Assembly (NCBI GenBank): GCA_020072585.1
Contig: JAIQGL010000018.1
Span: 1-64,000, forward strand
Direction: 5' to 3'
DNA: 64,000 nucleotides
Origin: Terriglobia bacterium
GTDB taxonomy: Bacteria > Acidobacteriota > Terriglobia > Terriglobales > Acidobacteriaceae
Part shown: positions 18,234-27,108 of the stretch, piece after piece
Layout: every line of letters starts with the position of its first letter
How positions within the stretch are numbered: the stretch's first letter is position 1
Program-made: the position numbers and the translations under genes
The notes under the pieces: model-generated
What the model saw: the letters and a program-made list of their open reading frames with translations, nothing else
The model's database searches: none
Told to the model about the DNA's origin: nothing

Positions 18234-18295
18234 ACTACAGAGCAATCATCAGATAAGATGGCCCGCCGGCAAATAAATCGGCGGGCTTTTTGTTT
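18196..18295 (+). promoter_or_regulatory. Histidine attenuator (pause hairpin, antiterminator, terminator)
   Basis: The terminator stem is GCCCGCCG (18261-18268) with CGGCGGGC (18279-18286), loop of 10, followed by TTTTTGTTTT. CGGCGG inside the leader frame (18211-18216) is complementary to CCGCCG (18263-18268) and would compete with the terminator stem. A small ACACG/CGTGT hairpin (18196-18210) lies just before it. A ribosome stalled on the His codons (18183-18197) leaves 18211-18216 free; one that reaches the stop at 18231 covers it and allows termination. Confidence 0.82.
18261..18295 (+). terminator. Attenuator terminator of the his operon
   Basis: An 8-bp all-GC stem with a 10-base A/T-rich loop and a U-rich tail, 28 bases after the leader stop codon and 26 bases before the hisI ATG. 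It is the terminator arm of the attenuator described above. Confidence 0.85.
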
Positions 18296-18320
18296 TGGTG
18301 CATGCTTTCAGTGAGGACAC

Positions 18321-18662
18321 ATGCAAATCGATTTTGACAAAATGGATGGCCTGGCCCCGGCCATCGTGCAGGAAGATTCCACGGGACAGGTTCTGATGGT
18401 AGGCTTTATGAATTCCGAGTCCTATGCGCGCACGGTTGAGACCGGTTACGTGACCTTTTATTCGCGCACCCGGCAAAAGTTGTGGATGAAAGGCGAGACC
18501 TCCGGCAACCGTTTGCGCGTGATCTCAGCGCTCACAGACTGCGATCGCGACACAATCCTGGTCCGCGTTTTTGTGGAAGGCGATGGCCTGGTCTGCCATA
18601 CCGGCGCCAAATCCTGCTTTACTGAGCCGCTGGCGATCAAGACCGTGGAGGCGTCGCGATGA
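18321..18662 (+). CDS. hisI: Phosphoribosyl-AMP cyclohydrolase
   Basis: 113 residues, the length of a PRA-CH-only HisI. It opens the purine ring of phosphoribosyl-AMP, step three of histidine synthesis. Metal-binding signatures are present: [10 protein letters not shown] and [15 protein letters not shown] site precedes the ATG by four bases. Unlike the enterobacterial protein it is not fused to HisE (PRA-PH), which is not encoded in this operon. It is the first structural gene after the attenuator and overlaps hisG by ATGA. Confidence 0.95.
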   Translation: MQIDFDKMDGLAPAIVQEDSTGQVLMVGFMNSESYARTVETGYVTFYSRTRQKLWMKGETSGNRLRVISALTDCDRDTILVRVFVEGDGLVCHTGAKSCFTEPLAIKTVEASR

Positions 18663-19528
18663 AACTGCGCATTGGAATGCCCAAAGGAAGTTTGCAGGAG
18701 TCAACGATTGCTCTGTTCAAGCGCGCCGGACTGAACGTATATACCAGCAGCCGCTCTTACTTTGCCGCTACAGATGATGCGGAAATTGAGTGCATGCTGA
18801 TCCGGGCGCAGGAAATGGCCCGGTATGTGGACCACGGCGCCCTGGATTGCGGACTTACCGGCAAAGACTGGGTGGTGGAGAGCGGCCTGGAGATGGTGAC
18901 CGCCGCCGAGCTTACCTATGCCAAGCAGGGCCTGGGCAAAGTGCGATGGGTGCTTGCCGTGCCGGAAGATTCAGCTTTCAGGAAAGTTGAAGACCTGGCC
19001 GGAAAAATCATCGCCACTGAACTGGTGAACGTGACGCGTAACTATTTTTCCGCGCGCAACATTCCTGTGAAAGTTGAATTTTCATGGGGTGCAACGGAAG
19101 TAAAGCCGCCCACGCTGGCCGATGCAATCGTGGAAATCACGGAAACCGGCAGCTCGCTCCGGGCCAACCGGCTGCGCATTGTTGAAACGGTCATGGAATC
19201 CACCACGCAACTGATCGCCAATAAGACTGCATGGGCCGATGACGCGAAACGCCGGAAGATTGAAAGCCTGGCCCTGATGCTGTGCGGCGCCATCTATGCG
19301 CAGGGGCGGGTGGGCCTGATGCTCAACGTCCGCAAGCAAGACCTGGCTGGCGTCTTGTCCGTGCTGCCCGCGTTGCAAAAGCCTACAATTTCAACCCTGA
19401 GCGACAGCGAATGGGTGGCCGTGAATACAATCATTGAGGAAAGCACGGCGTGGAAGATTATGCCCAAGCTCAAGACCGCCAAGGCGGAAGGAATTGTCGA
19501 GTACCCGTTGAACAAGGTGGTGTTGTGA
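18659..19528 (+). CDS. hisG: ATP phosphoribosyltransferase, long form
   Basis: 289 residues. It condenses ATP and PRPP, the first and regulated step of histidine synthesis. The N-terminal catalytic lobes contain IGMPKGSLQ and the PRPP loop [12 protein letters not shown]. The C-terminal 75 residues ([26 protein letters not shown]) form the ACT-like domain of the long, hexameric class, which binds histidine as feedback inhibitor. Start and stop overlap hisI and hisD by a few bases. Confidence 0.96.
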   Translation: MKLRIGMPKGSLQESTIALFKRAGLNVYTSSRSYFAATDDAEIECMLIRAQEMARYVDHGALDCGLTGKDWVVESGLEMVTAAELTYAKQGLGKVRWVLAVPEDSAFRKVEDLAGKIIATELVNVTRNYFSARNIPVKVEFSWGATEVKPPTLADAIVEITETGSSLRANRLRIVETVMESTTQLIANKTAWADDAKRRKIESLALMLCGAIYAQGRVGLMLNVRKQDLAGVLSVLPALQKPTISTLSDSEWVAVNTIIEESTAWKIMPKLKTAKAEGIVEYPLNKVVL

Positions 19529-20775
19529 TGCGCACGCTCCACGGCCGCAACGCTCAGGCGTTCGTGCGCGCGCTGGAGAAGCGCGGCGCCACCGATCTGG
19601 CCCGCGTGGAAAAACAGGTGGGCAGGATTGTGGCGGAAGTAAGAAAATATGGCGATCGCGCCTTGCGCCGTTACGCCGAAAAATGGGACGGTCTCAAACC
19701 CAGGCAGCCGCTCCGCGTCGCCGCCACCGAACTTGAGCAGGCATGGAACACGGTCCCAGAGCAATTCAAGCAGGCACTGAACACCGCGGCAGGCAACGTC
19801 AGGCAGTATTGTGAATGGCAAAGGCCGCAACCATGGCGCAATGCAGTGGCCCCGGGAATTCAGGTAGGGCAGGTGGTGAGGCCTTTACAATCCGCCGGGT
19901 GCTACGTTCCCGGAGGCCGTTATCCGCTGCCTTCCACCATGCTTATGACGGTAATTCCGGCGCAGGTGGCGGGCGTTCCTGAGGTCCGCGTCGTTTCGCC
20001 GCGCCCCGCGCTGGAAACCCTGGCTGCCGCCCATTTCCTCGGCGTGCGCGAGTTCTTCCGCATTGGCGGCGCACAGGCCATTGCTGCTTTGGCTTTTGGG
20101 ACAAAATCCGTGCCCAGGGTCGATAAGATTGTCGGCCCTGGAAATCTGTTTGTAACGGCGGCAAAGAAGATGGTGGCTTTTGATTGCGGCATTGATTTCC
20201 TGGCCGGTCCCACTGAGGTAGTGATTGTGAGTGAACGCGGAGAAGCGCGTTTCATCGCCGCCGACCTGGTGGCCCAGGCGGAGCATGACCCGGATGCGCT
20301 GGCGGTCTTTATTACCGCTTCAGACTCTCTGGCGGCCCAGGTCGCCGCTGAGGTGGACCGCGCCGCGGCCAGCAATGAAATCGCAAATATCTCCCTGAAA
20401 GACAATGGCGCAGTTCTGCTTGCCCGCTCGCACGGCGAGGCCCTCGATTTCGCCAACCGGATTGCCGCTGAACATATCACCGTGAATGAGGAAGATCTGG
20501 CGCGTGTCCGCAATGCAGGGTCCATTTTCATCGGCGACTATTCTCCGCAGGCCGCTGGCGACTATGCCGCGGGGCCGAACCACGTGCTGCCGACAGGGGC
20601 CATGGCACGCTTCCGTGGCGGACTGGGAGTGCATGATTTTGTAAAGACTATCTCTGTCCAGCAGCTCTCGCGCGACGGCCTGGCCCGCATCAGCGACGCG
20701 GTGATCACGCTGGCAGAGGCCGAAGGGCTTACGGCCCATGCAGAATCCATTCGAGTGAGGTCAGCCAATGCTTAA
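19528..20775 (+). CDS. hisD: Histidinol dehydrogenase
   Basis: 415 residues. It oxidises histidinol to histidine in two NAD-dependent steps. Signatures: AGCYVPGGRYPLPSTMLM, IDFLAGPTEVVIV, and DLVAQAEHDPDA with the zinc-region His, plus EHITVNEED and GPNHVLPTG. The ATG at 19528 overlaps the hisG stop (TGATG) and fits the family N-terminus. A longer frame runs back into hisG and is not used. Confidence 0.96.
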   Translation: MRTLHGRNAQAFVRALEKRGATDLARVEKQVGRIVAEVRKYGDRALRRYAEKWDGLKPRQPLRVAATELEQAWNTVPEQFKQALNTAAGNVRQYCEWQRPQPWRNAVAPGIQVGQVVRPLQSAGCYVPGGRYPLPSTMLMTVIPAQVAGVPEVRVVSPRPALETLAAAHFLGVREFFRIGGAQAIAALAFGTKSVPRVDKIVGPGNLFVTAAKKMVAFDCGIDFLAGPTEVVIVSERGEARFIAADLVAQAEHDPDALAVFITASDSLAAQVAAEVDRAAASNEIANISLKDNGAVLLARSHGEALDFANRIAAEHITVNEEDLARVRNAGSIFIGDYSPQAAGDYAAGPNHVLPTGAMARFRGGLGVHDFVKTISVQQLSRDGLARISDAVITLAEAEGLTAHAESIRVRSANA

Positions 20776-21835
20776 AGCGCGCAAGTGCGTCCGTGAGATG
20801 CGTGAATACCATTCTCCTCTGAGCAGTACCGCCACCAATCTCCGCCTGGACATGAATGAGAGCACCACCGGTTGCTCACCCCGTGTTCTGGCCAAATTGC
20901 ACAGCATGGATGCGAAAGCTCTAGCGCTCTATCCGCGGCGCGAGTCAGGGGAAAAGCTTGTGGCCGACTCCCTCGGCATTCCTGCCGCGCAAGTCCTGCT
21001 CACCAACGGCGCCGACGAAGGCATTGACCTCCTTTGCCGCGCGTATTTGGAGCCGGAAAACGAAATCGTGGTTGTGGTCCCGACTTTCACCATGTATGAA
21101 GTCTTTGCGCAAATGGAAAATGCGAAAGTCGTGCGTGTGCCAACAGGACCGGAGTTCAGCTTTCCCACACAGCGCGTGATTGACTCTCTGAGCGGCAACA
21201 CCAGGCTGATTGTCATCTGCAATCCTAACAACCCAACCGGCACGGCGGTTGCGCGGTCCAGCATCATGAAAGTAATTGAAGCCGCGCCTGACGCGGCAGT
21301 CTTACTGGACGAAGCTTATTTTGACTTCAGTGGGCAGACCATGATGGAGCAGATTGGCAAGCTCCCGAATCTGTTCATCGCGCGCACATTTTCCAAGGCC
21401 TATGGGCTCGCCGGCATGCGTCTGGGCATATTGGCCGGTGATCAGGAACAGATGTCTGTGTTACGCCGCATGGCTTCTCCCTTCAATGTGAATGCATTCG
21501 CCATAGAGTGCCTGGCAGAAGCTCTGGCTGACCGGCAATTTGTTGCTGCCTATGTTTCCCAGGTACAAACCAGCCGTGAATGGCTGCGCCGAGAGCTTGA
21601 GCAGCTTGGTTTCAAGTGCTGGCCCAGCCAGGCAAACTTTATTCTCTGCCGTTTCGGAGAAGAGAAGAAAGCCATGCTTGAAGCTCTGCGCGCCCGCGGA
21701 ATTGCGCTGCGTGACCGTCCGGATTGCGAAGGCTGCGTGCGCATCAGCATTGGGACCCAACAGGAGATGGAGCGCTTGCTCACTGAACTGAAGCAAGTCC
21801 TGTATCAGCTTCCGGCGGCAAAGGCGGCGCGGTGA
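20768..21835 (+). CDS. hisC: Histidinol-phosphate aminotransferase
   Basis: 355 residues, fold-type I PLP enzyme. The Lys that binds PLP is in [15 protein letters not shown], preceded by NPNNPTGT and LLDEAYFDF. It converts imidazole-acetol phosphate to histidinol phosphate. It overlaps the hisD end by eight bases. Confidence 0.95.
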   Translation: MLKARKCVREMREYHSPLSSTATNLRLDMNESTTGCSPRVLAKLHSMDAKALALYPRRESGEKLVADSLGIPAAQVLLTNGADEGIDLLCRAYLEPENEIVVVVPTFTMYEVFAQMENAKVVRVPTGPEFSFPTQRVIDSLSGNTRLIVICNPNNPTGTAVARSSIMKVIEAAPDAAVLLDEAYFDFSGQTMMEQIGKLPNLFIARTFSKAYGLAGMRLGILAGDQEQMSVLRRMASPFNVNAFAIECLAEALADRQFVAAYVSQVQTSREWLRRELEQLGFKCWPSQANFILCRFGEEKKAMLEALRARGIALRDRPDCEGCVRISIGTQQEMERLLTELKQVLYQLPAAKAAR

Positions 21836-21875
21836 AAACGCCTTCAATATCAGGAAGACCTATGAGATCCGCGCT

Positions 21876-22463
21876 ATGAGAAAAGCCACTCTCCGCCGCG
21901 TAACTACAGAGACGCAGATCCGGCTTGCGTTGACCATTGAAGGCCGGGGCCGTTACCAGGTCTCCACGGGCATACGCTTTCTTGACCATATGCTGGAGCT
22001 GTTCACGCGCCATGGCGCTTTTGACCTGAAGCTGAAAGCCACTGGCGATCTGGACGTTGACCAGCACCACACCGTGGAAGACGTGGGCATCGCGCTGGGT
22101 GAAGCTTTCCTTAGCGCGCTTGGCGACAAACGCGGCATCATGCGCGCCGGATACTTTGTGATGCCCATGGATGAAACGCTGGGCGTGGCGGCAGTGGATT
22201 TCAGCGGACGCGCCGCGGCCGTGATCAATACACAGGTCAAAACGCGGCTGGTCGGCGATCTTCAATCTGAACTGGTCGATGATTTCTTTGAGGGATTTGC
22301 GCGAGGCGCCCGCGCCAACGTTCACCTGAAAACCATCTATGGCCGCTCCAACCATCACAAGATTGAGGCGCTCTTCAAGGCATTTGCCCGCGCTCTGCGC
22401 GTGGCTTGTTCGCGCGACAAGCAACTGGCAAAAATGCTGCCCAGCACCAAGGGCCTTCTATGA
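21876..22463 (+). CDS. hisB: Imidazoleglycerol-phosphate dehydratase
   Basis: 195 residues, the monofunctional IGPD form without the phosphatase domain found in enteric HisB. Both metal-binding histidine clusters are present ([13 protein letters not shown] ... [14 protein letters not shown], and [20 protein letters not shown]). Forty bases separate it from hisC, the widest gap in the operon. The stop overlaps hisH by ATGA. Confidence 0.96.
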   Translation: MRKATLRRVTTETQIRLALTIEGRGRYQVSTGIRFLDHMLELFTRHGAFDLKLKATGDLDVDQHHTVEDVGIALGEAFLSALGDKRGIMRAGYFVMPMDETLGVAAVDFSGRAAAVINTQVKTRLVGDLQSELVDDFFEGFARGARANVHLKTIYGRSNHHKIEALFKAFARALRVACSRDKQLAKMLPSTKGLL

Positions 22464-23047
22464 TTGCAATTGTCGATTATGGCGCGGGCAATATCAGCTC
22501 AGTCAAGAAAGCCCTGGAACATTTGCGGACAGAAGCGCAGGTAACTTTCGATCCAGCAGTGATTGCGGCGGCGGAGAAAATTATTGTTCCTGGAGTGGGC
22601 CACTTCAGCCGCTGCCAATCATTAAATGGAAACCTGCGGCTGTCCGTGCTCAATGCCATCAGCGGCGGCAAACCGTTCCTGGGGATCTGCGTGGGCATGC
22701 AGTGGCTGTTTGAAGGCAGCACGGAAGCCCCGGAGACGCCGGGCGCTGCGCTGTTCCCCGGGGAATGCTCCCGCTTCCCTGCCTCAGTGAAATCACCACA
22801 CGTGGGCTGGAACCAGATCGAGACCGGCAAAGAATCGCGCCTGCTGAAAGGCATCAGCAGCGGAGCGTTTGTCTACTTCACCCATTCTTTTCGCGCGCCG
22901 ATCATCGAAGAGACTGTGGCATGCACAAGGTATGGCGGAGCCTTTTCTGCCGCCGTGGAGCGCGACAGCGTCTTCGGTGTTCAGTTCCATCCGGAGAAAT
23001 CCGCGGAAACAGGATTGAAGGTTCTGGAGAACTTCTGTGCCCTCTGA
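22460..23047 (+). CDS. hisH: Imidazole glycerol phosphate synthase, glutaminase subunit
   Basis: 195 residues, class I glutamine amidotransferase. The nucleophile Cys is in [15 protein letters not shown] and the catalytic His-Glu pair in GVQFHPEKS. It feeds ammonia to HisF. The ATG at 22460 overlaps the hisB stop and gives the family start [11 protein letters not shown]. Confidence 0.96.
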   Translation: MIAIVDYGAGNISSVKKALEHLRTEAQVTFDPAVIAAAEKIIVPGVGHFSRCQSLNGNLRLSVLNAISGGKPFLGICVGMQWLFEGSTEAPETPGAALFPGECSRFPASVKSPHVGWNQIETGKESRLLKGISSGAFVYFTHSFRAPIIEETVACTRYGGAFSAAVERDSVFGVQFHPEKSAETGLKVLENFCAL

Positions 23048-23834
23048 GCGGCTCGCTAAACGAATCATCGCATGTCTTGACGTGGACGCCGGACGGGTGG
23101 TCAAGGGCGTGAAGTTCCAGCAGCTGCGCGATGCCGGCGATCCTGCGGAACTGGCGCGCGTACATGCCGCTGCCGGAGCAGACGAGATTGTGATGCTCGA
23201 CATTACAGCAACGTCAGAAGGTCGAAAGACGCTGGTGGAAACGGTCCGCCGCACGGCGCACGATCTGTTTGTGCCCTTCACCGTTGGCGGCGGCGTGCGA
23301 ACGCTGGAAGATGCAGCCAGGATTTTTGATGCAGGCGCGGACAAAGTCAGCATCAACTCAGCGGCAGTCTCCAATCCGGCACTGATCGGGGAGATCGCCG
23401 GCCGCTTCGGTTCACAGGCAGTGATTATCGCGATTGATGCGCGGCGGGGCGCCGGTCCAGCGGACACCGCAGAGGTCTTTGTCGCAGGGGGCCGCACGGC
23501 CACGGGCAAAAAAGCGTTGGCGTGGGCGCGCGAAGCAGAAGAGCGGGGCGCTGGCGAAATCCTGCTGACCTCAATGGACCGCGATGGCACCGGCATTGGC
23601 TTTGATTGTGAGCTTACCGCCGCAATCGCCGGGTCCGTTGCGATTCCGGTGATCGCTTCAGGCGGCGCAGGGAACGCACAACATTTTGTTGAAGTCTTTA
23701 CGGCCGGCAAAGCCGACGCCGCACTGGCTGCTTCCATATTTCACTTTGGAAATCAGCACTTCGGCACTAATGCCGTAGCCGAACTCAAGCAGATTCTCCT
23801 CGACCATGGCATTCCCATGAGGTGGCCATGCTGA
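23037..23834 (+). CDS. hisF: Imidazole glycerol phosphate synthase, cyclase subunit
   Basis: 265 residues, TIM barrel. It starts with GTG at 23037 inside the hisH end. Catalytic Asp residues lie in [16 protein letters not shown] and in [10 protein letters not shown]; phosphate loops are GGGVRTLED and ASGGAGN. It makes IGP and AICAR with HisH. Confidence 0.96.
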   Translation: MPSERLAKRIIACLDVDAGRVVKGVKFQQLRDAGDPAELARVHAAAGADEIVMLDITATSEGRKTLVETVRRTAHDLFVPFTVGGGVRTLEDAARIFDAGADKVSINSAAVSNPALIGEIAGRFGSQAVIIAIDARRGAGPADTAEVFVAGGRTATGKKALAWAREAEERGAGEILLTSMDRDGTGIGFDCELTAAIAGSVAIPVIASGGAGNAQHFVEVFTAGKADAALAASIFHFGNQHFGTNAVAELKQILLDHGIPMRWPC

Positions 23835-24499
23835 TTCCTTCCATTGATCTTATGGACGGCAAGATCGTGCAATTGGTCCAGGGGGAAAAGAAGGCGCTGG
23901 AGTTCGATGACTTTGACTACTGGATTGAGCGCTTCTCGGCATATCCGCTGGTACAACTGATCGACCTGGATGCAGCCATGGGCCGCGGCAACAATCGCGA
24001 ACTGATCGCCATGATCTGCAAACGGCTTCCCTGCCAAACCGGCGGCGGCATCCGCGATATTGCGCGCGGCGGCGAATTGCTGGCGCTCGGCGCCAAACGG
24101 GTTATCTTTGGATCAGCGTTGCTTAAAGATGGAACAATCAATACGGCCCTGGCCTCGGAGGCGGCGAAAACTCTCGGCGTGGAACAGCTCGCTTTTGCGA
24201 TCGACTCACGCCGTGGCAAGGTTGCGATTCAGGGCTGGAAAGAAGCGACGTCGATCGGCCCGGCAGACATGATCCGCGCGCTCGATCCATACTGTAGTGC
24301 GTTTCTCTACACGCACATCGATACCGAAGGCACGATGACTGGATTTCCCCTGGGCCTTGCGCAAGAGCTGGCAAACATGACCAAGCAGCAACTCATTGTT
24401 GCGGGAGGTATCCGGTCGCGCACAGAGGTAGATGAACTGGAGGCCATCGGAGTGGACGCAGTCGTCGGCATGGCGATTTACACCGGGGCCATGCAGTAA
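23822..24499 (+). CDS. hisA: Phosphoribosylformimino-AICAR isomerase (ProFAR isomerase)
   Basis: 225 residues, TIM barrel related to His[19 protein letters not shown] holds the catalytic Asp, and [11 protein letters not shown] the second one; phosphate loops are GGGIRD and AGGIRSRTE. The start may be GTG at 23822 or ATG at 23828; both overlap the hisF stop. Last gene of the operon. Confidence 0.95.
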   Translation: MAMLIPSIDLMDGKIVQLVQGEKKALEFDDFDYWIERFSAYPLVQLIDLDAAMGRGNNRELIAMICKRLPCQTGGGIRDIARGGELLALGAKRVIFGSALLKDGTINTALASEAAKTLGVEQLAFAIDSRRGKVAIQGWKEATSIGPADMIRALDPYCSAFLYTHIDTEGTMTGFPLGLAQELANMTKQQLIVAGGIRSRTEVDELEAIGVDAVVGMAIYTGAMQ

Positions 24500-24578
24500 C
24501 CCCGCCTGAGAAATAACCTTATTCCTCGCCAGGCAAGAGTTGCCAGCTTTACCGGCTGACCGTTAGACTCGACCCATC

Positions 24579-25073
24579 ATGAATGCTCAAGCCCCTTCGG
24601 TTGCGTTCGCTGACCTTCTTGCCTACACGGACTACCTTGCCCAGAAATGGCTCAACTATTTCCAACAGCACCCCAAAGCCCTGGACATTGACGTTGGCGG
24701 AAAGACCGGAACACTGCGGGATCTTGTCACACATATTTTTCAGGTAGAACTGTTCTTTGCCGATCTTTTATTGCAGCCGGGCGCCGGATCCATGGCTCCT
24801 CCGGCAAAGCTCGATGTGCATGGACTGGAAGACCTTCAGCAGATGCATCAAACCGCGCACCAGAAGCTCACGCGATACATCGATTCAGCCAACGAAGAGG
24901 CTTTGCAGCACACGCGCACGCTCGGCCCGGTGACCGTCTCAGACCGCAAGACCCTGACGCAAGTGGTGCTACACGGCGTCCATCACTGGGCGCAGGTCGC
25001 CATGGAGGTCCGCCAGGCCGGCTTCCCCACGGAAAAACCTCAGGACATTATTGCCAGTCCGGTGATGACCTAG
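24579..25073 (+). CDS. DinB superfamily protein
   Basis: 164 residues in a four-helix-bundle pattern. The metal-binding His positions of the DinB/YfiT family are visible: His50 in LVTHIFQVE, and two in HGVHHWAQVA. DinB-like proteins are often thiol transferases or stress-induced proteins of unknown role. It is convergent with ubiE, with the stops overlapping. Confidence 0.85.
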   Translation: MNAQAPSVAFADLLAYTDYLAQKWLNYFQQHPKALDIDVGGKTGTLRDLVTHIFQVELFFADLLLQPGAGSMAPPAKLDVHGLEDLQQMHQTAHQKLTRYIDSANEEALQHTRTLGPVTVSDRKTLTQVVLHGVHHWAQVAMEVRQAGFPTEKPQDIIASPVMT

Positions 25074-25879
25074 AGCTTCTTCCCGCGATACAGGCCGGCA
25101 ATCCCAAATGTGTAGGGCGTCCAGCTCACATCCTTGAAGCCTACGGTTTCCATGCGAGCCAGCATCTCCTGTGGCGCTGGAAATTTTTGCACGGAAGCAG
25201 GCAGATACTCGTAGGGTCCGCGAACACCGGAGATCAGCGTCCCGATGCGCGGCAGCACGTTGCGGAAATAGAAGCCGTAAAATTTGCCTAGCAGGCCGCC
25301 GGGTTCGCTGAAGTCCAGAATGCCCATTTCCCCCTGCGGTTTGAGCACGCGAAAGATCTCGCGCAGACCCGTGTCATAATTTGCCAGATTGCGGAAACCG
25401 AAGGAGGAAACCACCAGGTCCATGCTGCTGTCAGCCAGCGGAAGATGGAGCGCATCGGCTTCAACCGGCTGGATTTTTTTTGCGTTGTACTTGGGCAATC
25501 CATGCTGGAGCATCTGGTGGGAGAAATCCAGAGCCAGGATTGTGGCGCTGCTGTTCTGCCGCGCTGCCACCGCGCGCATGGCCACGGACATGTCTCCGGT
25601 ACCCGCGCAGAGATCGAGCACGCGCGCATTGCCCCGCGAGAGGATGTGGGTAAAGATGCGGGCTGTGCGCCGCCACCACAGGCGGTCAACATTCATGGAG
25701 AGCACATGGTTCAGAAAGTCATAGCGGGGAGCAATCTCGTCAAACATCTGCCGCACGGCCTTGGCGGCGGAATGCTCGTCTGATGTTCCAGCAGGCGTGG
25801 TGCCCCGGGCGCCGCCAGCGGGGATGCGAACAGCGGTTTTGACCGGGTCAGTCACGGGAGTTTTGGCCTGTTCAGGCAT
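25070..25879 (-). CDS. ubiE: Demethylmenaquinone / 2-polyprenyl-benzoquinol methyltransferase
   Basis: 269 residues. A disordered N-terminal stretch of about 45 residues precedes the UbiE/MenG methyltransferase: QMFDEIAPRYDFLNHVLS, SAM motif VLDLCAGTGDMS, and SFGFRNLANY. In this lineage the likely role is menaquinone synthesis (menG). The ATG at 25879 overlaps the end of aroB by eight bases and is preferred to the upstream in-frame start at 25927. Confidence 0.93.
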   Translation of the reverse strand: MPEQAKTPVTDPVKTAVRIPAGGARGTTPAGTSDEHSAAKAVRQMFDEIAPRYDFLNHVLSMNVDRLWWRRTARIFTHILSRGNARVLDLCAGTGDMSVAMRAVAARQNSSATILALDFSHQMLQHGLPKYNAKKIQPVEADALHLPLADSSMDLVVSSFGFRNLANYDTGLREIFRVLKPQGEMGILDFSEPGGLLGKFYGFYFRNVLPRIGTLISGVRGPYEYLPASVQKFPAPQEMLARMETVGFKDVSWTPYTFGIAGLYRGKKL

Positions 25880-26966
25880 GGTGTCTGATCGACTCCACGG
25901 CGTCATGGACAATGCCTGACGGCACATCGCCTGAGATCTTCACTTTTCCGATTTTCTGGGGAAGAACAAAGTGCACTGTCCCGCCGACAGTCTTTTTATC
26001 AGCGCCGAGCCGCCCCATCACGTCCTGGACCTCGCAGGCGACCGGTGGCAATGGCCCATAGGCGAGAGTGGCGGAAGTAATTCGGCTCGCCGTTTCGGCG
26101 CTGCAAAGGCCGGCGTCTCGGGCTATGTGCGATGCCGCCATCATGCCCAAGGCCACGGCTTCACCATGCAGGAAGTGAGAGTATTCAGTGGCCGCTTCCA
26201 GCGCATGGCCAATGGTGTGTCCAAAGTTGAGGATGCGGCGCAGACCCGACTCTTTTTCGTCTGCCGAAACTACATCGGCCTTTACACGGATAGAGTCCGC
26301 GATCACCCGTTGCATCGTTCTGCCATTGCGCGCAAGGATTTTTTTCGGGTTTGTCTCCATGAAATCGAACAAAGAGTGGTCCCGGATCACGCCGCATTTC
26401 AGTGACTCAAATAACCCAGAGCGAAATTCCCGCTCCGTCAGCGACTGTAGAATGTCCGGATCAACCAGAACGGCGCGTGGCTGATGGAACGCGCCCACCA
26501 GGTTCTTTCCCGCGCGCAGGTTTACACCGGTCTTCCCGCCGATGCTGGCATCCACCTGCGCCACCACGGTGGTGGGAATCTGCACAACCGGAATGCCGCG
26601 CATAAAAATGGCCGCCAGAAAGCCGGCGCAGTCACCCACAACACCGCCGCCGAATGCCACCAGCAGCGACCTGCGATCAGCCTTGGCGTCAACCAGGCGA
26701 TCAGCCAGCTGCTCTACTGTATGGAGCCGTTTGGCCGGCTCGCCATCATGCATCTCCAGGACTTCATAAGGCAGGCGGGCTTCCTGCAAGGATTTTTCCA
26801 GCGCCTCTCCCCAGTGGCGGCGCACATTGGGCGATGTAATCACGAACACGCGGCTGTCCAAGGACGGCAACACACGCCGGACCTCCCGCCCAGCGCGGCG
26901 CAACAGGCCGGCGCCGATCATGACGTCATAAGCGTTTGGTTTTGTTCTAACGTGGATCTTTTGCAC
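25872..26966 (-). CDS. aroB: 3-dehydroquinate synthase
   Basis: About 364 residues. It converts DAHP to 3-dehydroquinate in the shikimate pathway. NAD and metal-site signatures are present: VAFGGGVVGDCAGFLAA, IPTTVVAQVDASIGGKTGVN, LNFGHTIGHALE and FLHGEAVALGM. The start is uncertain: GTG at 26966 matches the usual N-terminus (VQKIHVRTKPNAYDV), whereas in-frame ATGs at 27023 and 27053 would add 19 to 29 unusual residues. It is cotranscribed with ubiE and divergent from nadB. Confidence 0.93.
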   Translation of the reverse strand: MQKIHVRTKPNAYDVMIGAGLLRRAGREVRRVLPSLDSRVFVITSPNVRRHWGEALEKSLQEARLPYEVLEMHDGEPAKRLHTVEQLADRLVDAKADRRSLLVAFGGGVVGDCAGFLAAIFMRGIPVVQIPTTVVAQVDASIGGKTGVNLRAGKNLVGAFHQPRAVLVDPDILQSLTEREFRSGLFESLKCGVIRDHSLFDFMETNPKKILARNGRTMQRVIADSIRVKADVVSADEKESGLRRILNFGHTIGHALEAATEYSHFLHGEAVALGMMAASHIARDAGLCSAETASRITSATLAYGPLPPVACEVQDVMGRLGADKKTVGGTVHFVLPQKIGKVKISGDVPSGIVHDAVESIRHHA

Positions 26967-27108
26967 CAAATTGATAATAAATGATTGGAGCCGGAGATCG
27001 CCCGAGATCGCGCCCCAGCGCATGTTCAGGACCCACCGCCAATGCGGCTTCAACGTGCGACTTGTGAATGCACGGTTTCCCCTGTTTCTTTGTTACCATT
27101 TTGACGAC

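Noticed and set aside
18003-18245. An 80-codon minus-strand frame over the his leader
   Set aside because: It runs opposite the promoter and leader peptide, which explain the sequence better.
22793-23737. A 314-codon minus-strand frame over hisH-hisF
   Set aside because: Ser/Ala/Pro-rich antisense frame opposite two well-supported genes.
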